Origin: Kryptolebias marmoratus
Lineage: Eukaryota > Chordata > Actinopteri > Cyprinodontiformes > Rivulidae
Length of the DNA: 64,000 nucleotides
Reading direction: 5' to 3'
Assembly (NCBI RefSeq): GCF_001649575.2
Contig: NC_051439.1
Coordinates: 16,403,927 to 16,467,926, forward strand
The notes beneath the pieces were generated by a model that worked only from the letters and a program-made list of their open reading frames with translations, searched no databases and was not told where the DNA came from. Below are positions 12,027 through 22,137 of this stretch, piece by piece. Position 1 is the first letter of the stretch, and each line of letters begins with the position of its first letter. Made by a program: the position numbers and the translations under genes.

Positions 12027-13214
12027 GCCAGACTACCTTAAAGTGATAGTCTGGTCATTTTTGAATGTTATGTCAAATAGTTAGTACTTTATCAGCCATC
12101 AGTCATAGTCATTACTATTGTTTTTTTTTTTTTTCAGGCTTATGAAACAACTCTTACTCAAAAATGACATACTGATGTAAAAAAAACACTACATTAGCTA
12201 ATACTAAACACTTTGTTTAGTTTGTCATTTTCTCAATCGAACAGCGTCTGTGTTACTACATAAATGCATGAGTGCTGAGCATAGACACATTGAAATAAAC
12301 AGTGTATATATGTATGCCGAGGGTGCTAAAAGGCTGCAAATGTATCAGTTTGCCTGATCGGCGTCTCGTCAGTCCTGAGGGTTACTCATCTCCTGACGGA
12401 CTGATACATTCAGCAGCGTATAACAGGTGATGCTCAGGACACATATGTTAGTGTAACACGGGCGTTGTTCAGTTGAGAAGACAGCAACAAACTAAACAAA
12501 TATTAGCTAATGTAGCAGTCCTAAACACCAGTGGGATGTTTTTGAAAAAGAAGCCTGAAAAACAATATAAAATGGGCCCTCACTGACTAGCTGTTAGCCT
12601 AGCCTGGCTAATGACGAGGCGTTAACCTAAACAAATTACATCTATGACTGATGTCATGGTTGATAAAGTTCTAACTATTGATGACGATAGCCGTCTTTCG
12701 ATTGTTCAATCTCATCACGAGTCGCTTCGCTCTAGTTCGACTGACTCTACTGGGGTCTACACGATCTCTGTGGTTTTTAAAATAACTGATTTCTGCCTCG
12801 ATGTCGGAAATGTCAAGCTGTGTCAAGGTCGACACAGGTCGGCTGCCTGAAACCTCCACAAACACAAGTTTACTACAAATGGGTAACTCAGTGAAATAAA
12901 GTCACAAAACACATCATCCTCTGACACGGTTTCCAAAAAGGCCACCTTCCCTCCACTGGTCGGAGCTCATAAATCGAGTCCATTTGGTCCGGTTCTGTTT
13001 GACTTCAAATCTTCAGCTTGACTCGGACTGTGTCGAACTTCAGCCAAGTAAGTCCTAAGAACCACACTGGAACCGGGTGAGATCACCCAGTACAATGACT
13101 CTGAAGCCACACTGGGTCGACCCAAGTGGTGCCGGGTCGAGTCCATGGGAGCAGGCCATATTTGACAGAACATCACTTCAAAATGACCAGACTACCCCTT
13201 TAAAGAAGTCTGGC
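12027..13214. mobile_element. Non-autonomous DNA transposon (MITE-like) with terminal inverted repeats
   Basis: The two ends are imperfect inverted repeats of about 45 bp. Left end from 12027: GCCAGACTACC, then TTAAAGTGATAGTCTGGTCATTTT. The right end reversed from 13214 gives GCCAGACTTCT, then TTTAAAGGGGTAGTCTGGTCATTTT. The arms contain TTAA at matching positions, so a TTAA target duplication of the piggyBac kind is possible, but the matching continues outside it and the exact boundary is uncertain. The interior has no transposase frame. It has its own inverted arms (AATGTATCAGT near 12340 and ACTGATACATT near 12397). Superfamily not assigned. Confidence 0.6.
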
Positions 13215-13354
13215 TTCCTTCCTCCTAATGCAATTCAAATGAAATCAAACAGTGTGTATAAACTGTATTAAACTGTGTTTTTAATATTATAATATGAAAG
13301 TGGAAGGAGTTAAATGGATCTCTTCTAACTTCTATTTATTTATTTATTTTTTAA

Positions 13355-13420
13355 NNNNNNNNNNNNNNNNNNNNNNNNNNNNNNNNNNNNNNNNNNNNNN
13401 NNNNNNNNNNNNNNNNNNNN
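13355..13420. other. Assembly gap (66 N)
   Basis: A run of N follows a TTTA-rich stretch. Its true length is unknown; sequence may be missing between the transposon-like element and the second connexin promoter. Confidence 0.99.
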
Positions 13421-13672
13421 ATGTTGAAGAACAGCAAAAGAGAAAAAGAAATAGAGACTGAGGATTCAGTTAGGAGGTTTATTTATCTGCTTTGAGGTTC
13501 TGGAGGTTCTGCAGTTACGCAGCAGTTCTTGGGGGCGTTTTTACCAAACACATCTGGAGTAATTAAACTCCTCCACGGTGGAGGCTCCACCAGGAAGCTC
13601 CCTGATTTTTGTTTTTTCTTCTGGTGAAGTTACTCTTGCCTACAACAGGACACGATTTCCACCGTTTGTGTC

Positions 13673-13718
<46 letters not shown>

Positions 13719-13735
13719 ATACATATATATCTATA
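13673..13735. repeat. (TA)n / (ATAG)n microsatellite
   Basis: About 60 bp of AT dinucleotides grading into ATATAG units. Length polymorphism is likely. Confidence 0.95.
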
Positions 13736-13769
13736 AATAAAGCATTTTGAGCTGCTTTTTTTAGGGTGG

Positions 13770-14012
13770 CATGTGAAAGCGAGCCTGAGGAAGACAGAGG
13801 GAGGGGTAAACGGAACATCTGGGGCAGCTCCAGTCTTCTCTTTCTGCTTTAACCACACCCACAGGCGCATTTCTCAGTCTGCGCTCCTCTTACCTGTCGA
13901 CGGGAACCAAATCTGTGCGTTACAGGATCCAAACGACTCGAAAACAACAGGAAACCAAGCGGATACACACACGCTGGCGACTCTTCTATTAAGCTATGGG
14001 GTTATGCATCTA
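13770..14012 (+). promoter_or_regulatory. Possible promoter and non-coding exon 1 of the second connexin gene
   Basis: A GC-richer block with a CACCC element (AACCACACCCAC near 13850) ends at a good donor, GTAAGT, after 14012. An acceptor (CTGTCTCTTTCAG) ends at 14616, 71 nt before the connexin ATG. The arrangement copies that of the upstream connexin gene. Transcription is inferred only. Confidence 0.4.
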
Positions 14013-14687
14013 ATAGTAAGTGAAAGGTAGTCATTTTAAAGTGTTTTTGAAGAGTTTCGGAAAGGCTCGGAGTTTCGCGTTTTAGCCAGTTGGAAACGCA
14101 GCGGTCTGCGGTGAGGGGGTGGCTCGCTGTTTCCAACTGAACTGCCTCAACAGATTGGATTTGATGGCTTTGATTTAGAAAAGGTCTTATGTGATCAGAA
14201 AACAAAACCATACTATTAAACTAGGTCCACGTAGTTCTAAAACCGAGTGCGTAAAAGTCCGTCTCGTTGCGTTTCCTTTAGCCAGAGCCAAATAACTGAG
14301 GTTTACTTCCCCGTGTTGACCGAGACACAAGACAGAGTTTTCAGTTTATTTTCAACGTGAATACTTGAATAATACTTGAGATAACAAATAATCAAAGTAA
14401 GTGCCCAACTTCTGGGTGTGTTATAAAGTTGGCTCAACTTGTTTTCTTTGTTAGTTTGCCCTGAGGCCTACTCATAACCATCATTTTCAGTAGCTGCTCC
14501 TGTTCCTGCTGTTAACTGAGAAGTAGGAAATGTTTTCCACTTTATTCAGCTTTAAGATTTGCTTTGTTTACTGCTGTTTGTGGTCAGTTTTAAACCAGGT
14601 TTTCTGTCTCTTTCAGGCCTGAAGATCAACTACAACCAGCAAGAGAAGAATTACAGAGACAAGATAATTTGACTACCAGCCAAGAAC

Positions 14688-15551
14688 ATGGACTGGAAGA
14701 CGTTCCAGGCGCTCCTCAGTGGGGTGAACAAATACTCCACTGCGTTTGGACGAGTGTGGCTGTCGGTGGTGTTCGTGTTCAGGGTGATGGTGTACGTGGT
14801 GGCGGCTGAGCGGGTTTGGGGCGACGAGCAGAAGGACTTTGACTGCAACACCAAGCAGCCCGGCTGCGCCAACGTCTGCTACGACCACTTCTTCCCCATC
14901 TCCCACATCCGCCTGTGGGCCCTGCAGCTCATCTTCGTCACGTGCCCGTCCTTCATGGTGGTCATGCATGTGGCGTACCGTGACGACCGCGAGCGCAAGT
15001 ACAAGGCCAAGCATGGTGAGGACACAAAGCTGTACCTCAATACGGGCAAGAAACACGGCGGGCTGTGGTGGACCTACCTCATCAGCCTCTTCGCCAAGAC
15101 GGGCATCGAGATCTCCTTCCTCTACATCCTCCACCGAATCTACGACAGCTTCTACCTGCCCAGGCTGGTCAAGTGTGACGTGTCGCCTTGCCCCAACTTG
15201 GTGGACTGCTACATCGGTCACCCCACAGAAAAGAAGGTCTTCACCTACTTCATGGTTGGAGCCTCGGCCCTCTGCATCATCCTGAACATCTGTGAGATCA
15301 TCTATCTCTTCTCCAAGCGCATTGCGCGATGTGCAAACAAGATCAAAAGGAGCAGACCCAACATGAACAACCACGAAGAAGACTACAACAACGACAACTC
15401 CTTCAACGACTACAACATGTCCAAGTCAAGGCATAATATGAAAGACAGTCCTCCATCCTTCAAGGAGTTTGAAAAGTCTAAGTACCTGCAGCCCCCTCTT
15501 CTCAGACTTGAGCCAAAGATGATGGCCTCTGCTCCTAACCTGTCTACTTGA
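14688..15551 (+). CDS. Gap-junction beta connexin (fish Cx35.4-like)
   Basis: Intact 287-residue connexin in one coding exon. The N-terminus ([14 protein letters not shown]), first-loop cysteines C53, C60, C64 and second-loop cysteines C163, C168, C174 are all present, as is GGLWWTY before the third membrane segment. The tail is longer than in the neighbour, rich in Asn/Asp and Lys, and ends in APNLST. From residue 1 to the fourth membrane segment it is very similar to the connexin at 6758, consistent with tandem duplication. The tail resembles what I recall of zebrafish cx35.4, but this is not certain enough for a symbol. A non-coding exon begins at 14617. It lies tail-to-tail with hmgcl. 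Confidence 0.95.
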   Translation: MDWKTFQALLSGVNKYSTAFGRVWLSVVFVFRVMVYVVAAERVWGDEQKDFDCNTKQPGCANVCYDHFFPISHIRLWALQLIFVTCPSFMVVMHVAYRDDRERKYKAKHGEDTKLYLNTGKKHGGLWWTYLISLFAKTGIEISFLYILHRIYDSFYLPRLVKCDVSPCPNLVDCYIGHPTEKKVFTYFMVGASALCIILNICEIIYLFSKRIARCANKIKRSRPNMNNHEEDYNNDNSFNDYNMSKSRHNMKDSPPSFKEFEKSKYLQPPLLRLEPKMMASAPNLST

Positions 15552-16930
15552 TGATCAGAACTGAAATCAGGCCAGAATTCAAGAGCCCTGAGCTTTGGCT
15601 GCATCCCAAACCTGAAAAACAGACTCCGTACCGTGAGCCAAGCTGCAGAGTGCATCAGAGCCTGGACACTGAGTCATCACTTCTGGATTCTTCCCATGGG
15701 CCTTTGTGTCTGAGACTTAAATAAAATCATTTTAAACTTCGGTTTCCAAGTCAACACCAACAATATTTACAAGTCATCTGTTAAAGTCAGATTGATTTGT
15801 TTGCTGGTGATGTGTGTGGTTTTTGAATGCAGTAAATGTCTGTGTGTCTTTTCAGCTTCACGTTTATTAACACCTTCCTTTAAAGGTCCTCTCAGCTTTT
15901 TTTTTCTTATTAATTGGAGTTCTGACTTTGGGAAGGGAGGGAAACGAAACACACATACGAAGAAACGACACACCTGGCACAGGTATTTCAGCCACCCTTC
16001 CAGTGTCTAGGCTGGTGTGTCAGAGCATGCTTTTGTTACTCAGTTTGCCAAACCCTTTAAACAGAGATATGTTTTATTTATTTTCATACCCAAGTCAGTA
16101 GAAATGTTTGTAAAGGTGTGTCAACGCTATACTACTTGATGTCCAGATTGGCCCAGAATTGGATCTCATTGCATTTTTTTTTCTCTCAGATAAAGTTAAT
16201 TGCATTTGTTTGTACTTTATTTTGTTGTTAAAGTCATTGCGCTGCCTCCGGTTTAATGCTGCTCAGCCACCCGGTGTGCAAACATTTCTTGTGTTCTGAC
16301 GTGTTTGTAAACATCGCTCGATCCAAGACCACCGTCGAATCCAATAAGGCGGAAGGAATGTCGCTGTTTAATTCTGTGATGGCTCTGAAGTACAGTGGAG
16401 GAAAGCTGGACGAGTCTCTTGCTGTCCATGCTGCCCACTGTGGACACCATGTGGAAATGCATTTCTTACAATTGCTGTAATTGTTTTTTTTACATATAAA
16501 TATTATATATGAAAACAAAATGTGTCTTTGTTGCATGTGAACAAAAATGGCTACATCTAACTCAGGTTTAGTCATGCATACCATATGTTAAATGGAATCT
16601 GAATCACCGTGACATGCTAGATGTAATTAGCTTCCAGGACAAACAAGGATGTTTCAAGGTGGTGCAAGGACCTGCGTAAGAAGCTCAGGCTGCCAGCTGG
16701 ACTTGTCCGTCAGGTTTTAAAGACTTGCAGCAACAGAAATGTTGTCGTTCATCCTGAATCATTCCTGTCAACTAAAAATTTCCCACAAATTATAATTACA
16801 CCTACAGGCTCCTTATTTGGTCAGTGATAGTTAAAAATATATTTGATGCAGACAAAGAGGCACGTACACATCCACCTCACAGGCGGTTTCAGATCTTTTT
16901 GTATTTACGTAGTGTTAGAGATTGTGATCA
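15552..16930 (+). other. 3' UTR of the second connexin and intergenic DNA
   Basis: A first AATAAA lies at 15720-15725, giving a 3' UTR of about 190 nt. Longer forms cannot be excluded. The rest, to about 16930, has no gene or recognised repeat. Confidence 0.5.
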
Positions 16931-16944
16931 AAACCACATTTCTC

Positions 16945-17504
16945 TGAAAGTTTTTATTTTTGAAACATAGAATCTTCAAAACATATGTACATGTTAAAAT
17001 TTAATAGGCATTTTAAAATAAATAAACTATAATAGTGCATATTAGGAAATAAAAATTACAACACCTTTTAGATTATTTCATCAGTCATTACAATGCCAAA
17101 ATTTATTAAAGACTAGGTACTTCCTGGTCACTGCATACAGGAGGAGATAAAGGACAAAACAACTAACCACTTGGACACTTTTACACCTTTAATCTAAACA
17201 AAGCCTGTGGTCCACTTGGGGTTTTTTCCACTAGCAAAAAGTAACATGCTGACACCTTTAAGAAAAAATCTTTAAAATTTGCCCAACTTTACAAAAGGCA
17301 CTATTCCAGCACTGATCACATAGTGATTGTTTTTAAGACAAAGCGTTTATTCTGAACAAAAGAAAGTGTAATTATTATATTTTTAAATTTTTAAAGTAAT
17401 CCCAACCTGTTACAGGATAAATCAAAGTTCATATAAAATATTCATGATGAAGATATCTTCAGGGTTTTACAATAGTTCAAGAATTTATTGATTTTTTTTG
17501 TTGT
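16945..17504 (-). terminator. 3' UTR and poly(A) signals of hmgcl
   Basis: On the minus strand an AATAAA lies only about 20 nt after the hmgcl stop (17489-17484), and others lie further on (near 17105 and 16952). Either a very short or a roughly 550-nt 3' UTR is possible. Confidence 0.4.
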
Positions 17505-20500
17505 CTACAGTTTGCAGGTGGCCTGTGCCACCTTGGAGCTGGTCTTCCTGTTGAGGGTTCGGCAGATGAAAGCTCCAGCATCCATCAGCTTCTGGAGGTC
17601 CACGCCCTGAAGAGCGAGCACAAAAATCCAAGAGTGAAACTTTAGGAAATATTACACTTTTTCTAAGTGTTCATTTGAGGATTAGGGCATTTGAATAGAA
17701 TGCCTCCTCTGCACCTCCCACTGTGAGGAGATCCGGGGCAGACCCAGAACTCACTGGAGGGATTATATATATCCTCTCTGGCCTGGGAATGCCTTGGGAT
17801 CCCCCAGGAGGAGCTGGGGAGGGAGGTCTGGGTCTCCCACCTAGACCTGTTGCCTCTGTGACCCGACCAGACAAATGAAAGAAGATGAACAGATGGACCT
17901 TTTATGCTGACGATGTAGTCTGACCATTTGAATCAGGTGTGTTGGAGCAGAGTTTGACACCCCTGCTTCACATCTTTAATTGTGAAAGACAGCCATTTTA
18001 TAAACATAACCTAACTAGTCTAACCCCCTTCAAGCATTATTCATTTCTTCTAGTTTTTAATAACATTTGACTAAACTTAAATTATGGAGCCTGTAAGAGA
18101 TCAGGAAATGCAACATAAACAAACCCTTTTATAACAACAATAAATCTTACAGCTTTAACATGTTTATTTTGTACTATTCATCAATTAAGACACAGATTTT
18201 ACATGGCCCTGTGTTTAGATTATTCTGCTTTTGTTGACATTGTCAAAAGACAACCTATTCCAGACACAAGATTGTTAAACCATTTTGTATATTTTTGTAT
18301 TATAACAGATGCATAAATGCATTAGTAGGAAAGAAGCTTTTTTTTACTGAGAAAACCTTTAGTAATTATAACTAAATACAAAAACATGATGTCTTACTGT
18401 TTGAATCCCAAGTCCGTGCAGCATATAAACAACGTCTTCAGTTGCAACATTCCCAGAAGCCCCCTGGGCGTACGGACAGCCACCCAGTCCAGCTACTGAC
18501 GAGTCCACAACACTGACTCCCATCTGAAAAGCACAAACAAAGTCTTAACTATGTTCTAATTGCAATAAAACCACCACATTGTTGACATTTTTCAGATTAC
18601 AGCAACTCATTCTGACCTGTAAGGCTACAAGGATGTTAGCCAGAGCCTGGCCGTAAGTGTCATGACAGTGAACAGCCAAGGCACTGAGTGGCACCTCTTT
18701 GCTCACAGCTTCTAACATTTCAGTCATACTACCAGGAGTCCCCACTCCAATAGTGTCGCCCAAAGAGATCTCATAGCAGCCCATAGAGTACAAACGCTTA
18801 GCTACCTGCAAGACAAAAAAAAAGTTTTTGTTATTTAGTTCTGTCAGTGACAAACGGCTTTACACTCGCTGAAATAAAGCAGCACTTCTCAAGTCAGAAC
18901 TCACATGAGCGACTTTTTCAGGGGCTACCTTGCCTTCATAAGGGCAACCGACAACACACGAGACATAACTGTGGTGATGAGAAACATTGATGCAGCAACT
19001 TAAGGACAAGTCATGAAGATTTAATGGTTTACTGACAGCCAAAAGTAGGCCAGCAATCATACCCTCTTACTGGCACAGCAGCCTCTTTAGCTGCCTTCAT
19101 AATGTCGTCAAAGCGCTGTAAACTCTCCTCCACCGAGCAGTTAATGTTCTTCTTACTGAACAGCTCAGATGCAGCACCAAATATGGCCACTTCTGAAGCT
19201 CCTGCCTTTACCTAGAGTTTAAGAAGAAATGAAATATAATAGGGTTTGTATACACAGGGCATGTATGAGTTGATGTAGAATATGTTGGCGTGTTTGACAC
19301 CCACAGCAGCCTGGAAACCTTTGAGATTGGGGGTGAGGACTGGGTAGGACACTCCTGGTTTCTTACTGATGCCTTTCATCACTTCCGTCTGGTCTGCCAT
19401 CTGACATTTGGATGACAGAAACACGTCGCCAACTAAAATAACAAGCCCCATTCAAGCCAACCCGTGGCACTTTCTGTATTCAGTGGGGTGTGTCATCACT
19501 TTTTCTGAGAATAGCTTAATGCTCACCTGTGGAACCCATTTAGGAGACACAAAGCTGGTGGCCTCAATGACTGCTAGTCCCGACTCTGACAACATGTTGA
19601 TCAGTTTAATTTTTGTTTCCGTCGGGACAACGGTCTGAGAGAGAAAAAACAACAAACACAAAAACAAGGAAGACTTGATAAACAACGATGACTGTGCATG
19701 AAGCACGTCACTTCTCTGGATTACATCACTCATGAACTACGACCCATTTAATTTTTTTGTTTTTAAATGACCCTTTATAGAATAATTACACAAAAATAAA
19801 TTATGGATTCATCTTAAACTAACCAGATTTGAATTACATGGATTGTTTCAAAGGTCTAAAGGGTATACAAGTTTTACAATAAATTGATTCTCCTTTCTGA
19901 GATGAACAAAACAAACCTACAACAGAGAAACAAATAAAGGGATGATTTGAGATATCTTGAGTCTGGTTGTTGTTTCTAGTTAATGAAGCTTAAAAGATAA
20001 TATCTACAAGATTAAATGTATTTCCTGTTTTTATTTAACAGATGCTTTAGTGTAGGAAACAAAAAAACTGATCTCTTGTGCTGAATCTAATGAACAAAAC
20101 TAAAATGTGTAAATGATTTATATCTTCTGCACATTAAAAACACTTTCTCAAATTTATTTTTGCTTATGTACATGTTTTCTCCAACAGTTAGAAAGGAATA
20201 AAGAATTTGAATTCATGATGTTGTGACTTCATGATTTGTTAACCCAATAGAAGTAAATCTAATTGTTTTGCAATTGTGATTCATTCCCTTTTGATAATTA
20301 AAAAAATTAAGTCTATTACTTCAATTTTGGTTTGTTTAGATATGAAACTTTAAATATTAAAAAGAGCACTGAAAAACCGTCGTTTTGTAGTCATTTAACT
20401 AAAATTTCTGAAAAAGAAAATGAATCAATCTAAAAATACACCTGCTCCTCCCAAACACTGATGGGTAACAATAGTTACTGTGATTAACAACTAATCAGTA

Positions 20501-21018
20501 CGTTTCCTGGTTGCAAATCAGTGTAAATAAACAGCACAAATGAACTGATTTAAGTAAAGTAAATCAGAAATGTGTAATAAAACGCACCTTCTCATTTTGA
20601 AGACCATCTCTGGGTCCCACTTCCACCATTTTCACCTTTTCAGGAAGAGCGTCAGCTGCTCTTAAACCAACCTAAGAGAATAAAATAAAACAAATAAATA
20701 AATAAAAACACACACACATGAACGCAGTGTAGTAACAGCTTTTGTTAAATAAACTGACAGGTAACGTTTGATAGGAAAACTATTACCTCCTTGGACGATA
20801 ATTAGAGCTAATTTACCGTAATGGACGCCAACACCTACATTCCTTCGTGTCTAAAAAGAAGCTGCCAGTAAAACCTGCCGGCTAGTAAAAATAAGATATA
20901 TAAAAAATAGATACCTTACCGTTCTCAAATGGGCTGCAGAGCTAAACGCCAGGAACTGGCGATCCATTCCTGGTGTTAAAATGCTTCTGTTGACCAGTCT
21001 CATAGCGGCCGCCATCAT
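17505..21018 (-). CDS. hmgcl: Hydroxymethylglutaryl-CoA lyase, mitochondrial/peroxisomal
   Basis: Cleaves HMG-CoA to acetyl-CoA and acetoacetate, the last step of leucine breakdown and of ketogenesis. Coding exons on the minus strand: 21018-20920, 20671-20588, 19634-19527, 19400-19305, 19211-19063, 18968-18905, 18805-18617, 18523-18398, 17606-17505. All borders are GT/AG and the phases join to 1017 nt, 338 residues. Visible motifs: [11 protein letters not shown] with the catalytic Arg-Asp, HCHDTYGQ with the metal-binding histidines, and the signature [14 protein letters not shown] with the active-site cysteine. The basic N-terminus before VEVGPRDG suits a mitochondrial leader. The C-terminal CKL is a peroxisomal PTS1-type signal, as in mammals. 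I chose the first ATG (MMAAAMRL); the second or third ATG would shorten only the leader. Confidence 0.97.
17690..17900 (+). mobile_element. Non-LTR retrotransposon 3' fragment (RTE/Rex3-like)
   Basis: In hmgcl intron 8. The block reads as a decayed copy of the well-known fish LINE 3' region: GGCAGACCCAGAACTCACTGG, GGCCTGGGAATGCCTTGGGA, TCCCCCAGGAGGAGCTGG, then GACCCGACCAGACAAATG and a degraded GATGAACAGATGG tail. It is 5'-truncated and has no usable open frame. Family assignment is from memory. Confidence 0.6.
17923..17972. repeat. hAT-like transposon fragment
   Basis: The phrases TTTGAATCAGGTGTGTTGGAGCAG and GAGTTTGACACCCCTGC are characteristic of an abundant short fish DNA transposon (hAT type). 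Only this scrap is present, just after the LINE fragment. Confidence 0.45.
19740..20580 (-). other. hmgcl intron 2, nothing else identified
   Basis: AT-rich intronic sequence between coding exons 2 and 3. No embedded gene or clear repeat seen. Confidence 0.6.
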
Positions 21019-21107
21019 TGTCCAGCCTCTGACGTCACTTCCTGCTCTCAAGCGAGAAGACAAATCCGAAATCCGAATACAAATATTGCACGCGCGCCAT
21101 CTAGTGG
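21019..21107 (-). promoter_or_regulatory. hmgcl promoter with CRE, ETS and CTCF-type sites
   Basis: Reading from the gene outward: a palindromic CRE (TGACGTCA, 21030-21037) overlaps an ETS motif (ACTTCCTG), 12 nt upstream of the ATG. A CTCF core, CCACTAGATGGCGC on the minus strand, lies at 21107-21094 and matches CCASYAGRKGGC throughout. The start codon itself lies in an ATGATGGCGGC YY1-like motif. No TATA box. Confidence 0.55.
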
Positions 21108-21609
21108 TAGAAAACTAGAACTGAATGACAATTTAAAATGGGTAAAGATGTGTTTCTAATTATCTTTAATTTATTGTTTTCTACATTATATTGTATTGCT
21201 TGATGGTAGCTCATACTTATTGCTGTTTTACTATTTTTAGAATAAATTGTTTTACTTTCAGAAAGAAACGAGCTAATTATGCTCTACCACAATGTTGTTT
21301 ATAACTGGAGACATTTGACTGATTGTGGTTGTTCTTTAAATTTATTCCACCAGCATAAGTAAAACGAAAATAAGCTTAAAATTACTGTATACAAGGCAGC
21401 TTTTGTTATTTTATCATATCAAACTAAAGACACAAAGAAACAGGCCTACATTAAAGGTCATTGTTTATAAATCCAATCTGTTTGGAGGATTTATGACCAG
21501 TCTATGACTGCAAATTGTGTTACTCAGCCTGTTAAAAAAGAAAGAGAGAGAAAGAAAGTCTAATTTTAGCCTGTGCACCCAGCATATAATGATGACTCAG
21601 AAACAACTG

Positions 21610-22137
21610 TACAAAAATATCTTTAATGTGTCAAAAATAAAAAAGACGAATAAATAATAACCGCTTATGTCATAGTGCATATAATGAACAAGCAACAATA
21701 TAAAAGCAAAGAAACACTGAAAAATAACATACATGCCCTGGAAAATCTGTAGTTTTAGGGAAATGTAGAGCCATAATTTAGTATGAGTCACTATTTGTCT
21801 TAAATGACAACAAAATCTCCCAAAAAGCTGCAAAGATGTGTTTTTTTCATGCATATAAAAGACAAAACACTTACAGAAAAGGTTATCATTTAACTCCAAC
21901 TAAACCAAATTCAACACTGATTATGCATGCATTGGATACTGCATATATTCAGCAAGACGAACAAAATGCTTCCATTTTCACCACAGTCTTACTGAAATGA
22001 AATGATAGTTCCATTTAACTAATTAATTCCTAATACAACACAGATGTGTGTATTTACATCACTGGACCCCAAAGTGTATGCATAAATTCTAATTTTTTTT
22101 TGCATGGCTTTGTATCTGCACACACTTTGGTCCAGTT
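21610..22137 (-). terminator. Probable 3' UTR of the zbtb8a-like gene
   Basis: The minus strand after the stop codon is AT-rich and contains ATTAAA near 21621, a plausible poly(A) signal. The stretch 21110-21610 between this and the hmgcl promoter shows no gene. Confidence 0.4.

Noticed and set aside
14673..15374. 233-residue minus-strand frame opposite the second connexin
   Set aside because: Antisense shadow of a GC-biased connexin exon; no independent support.
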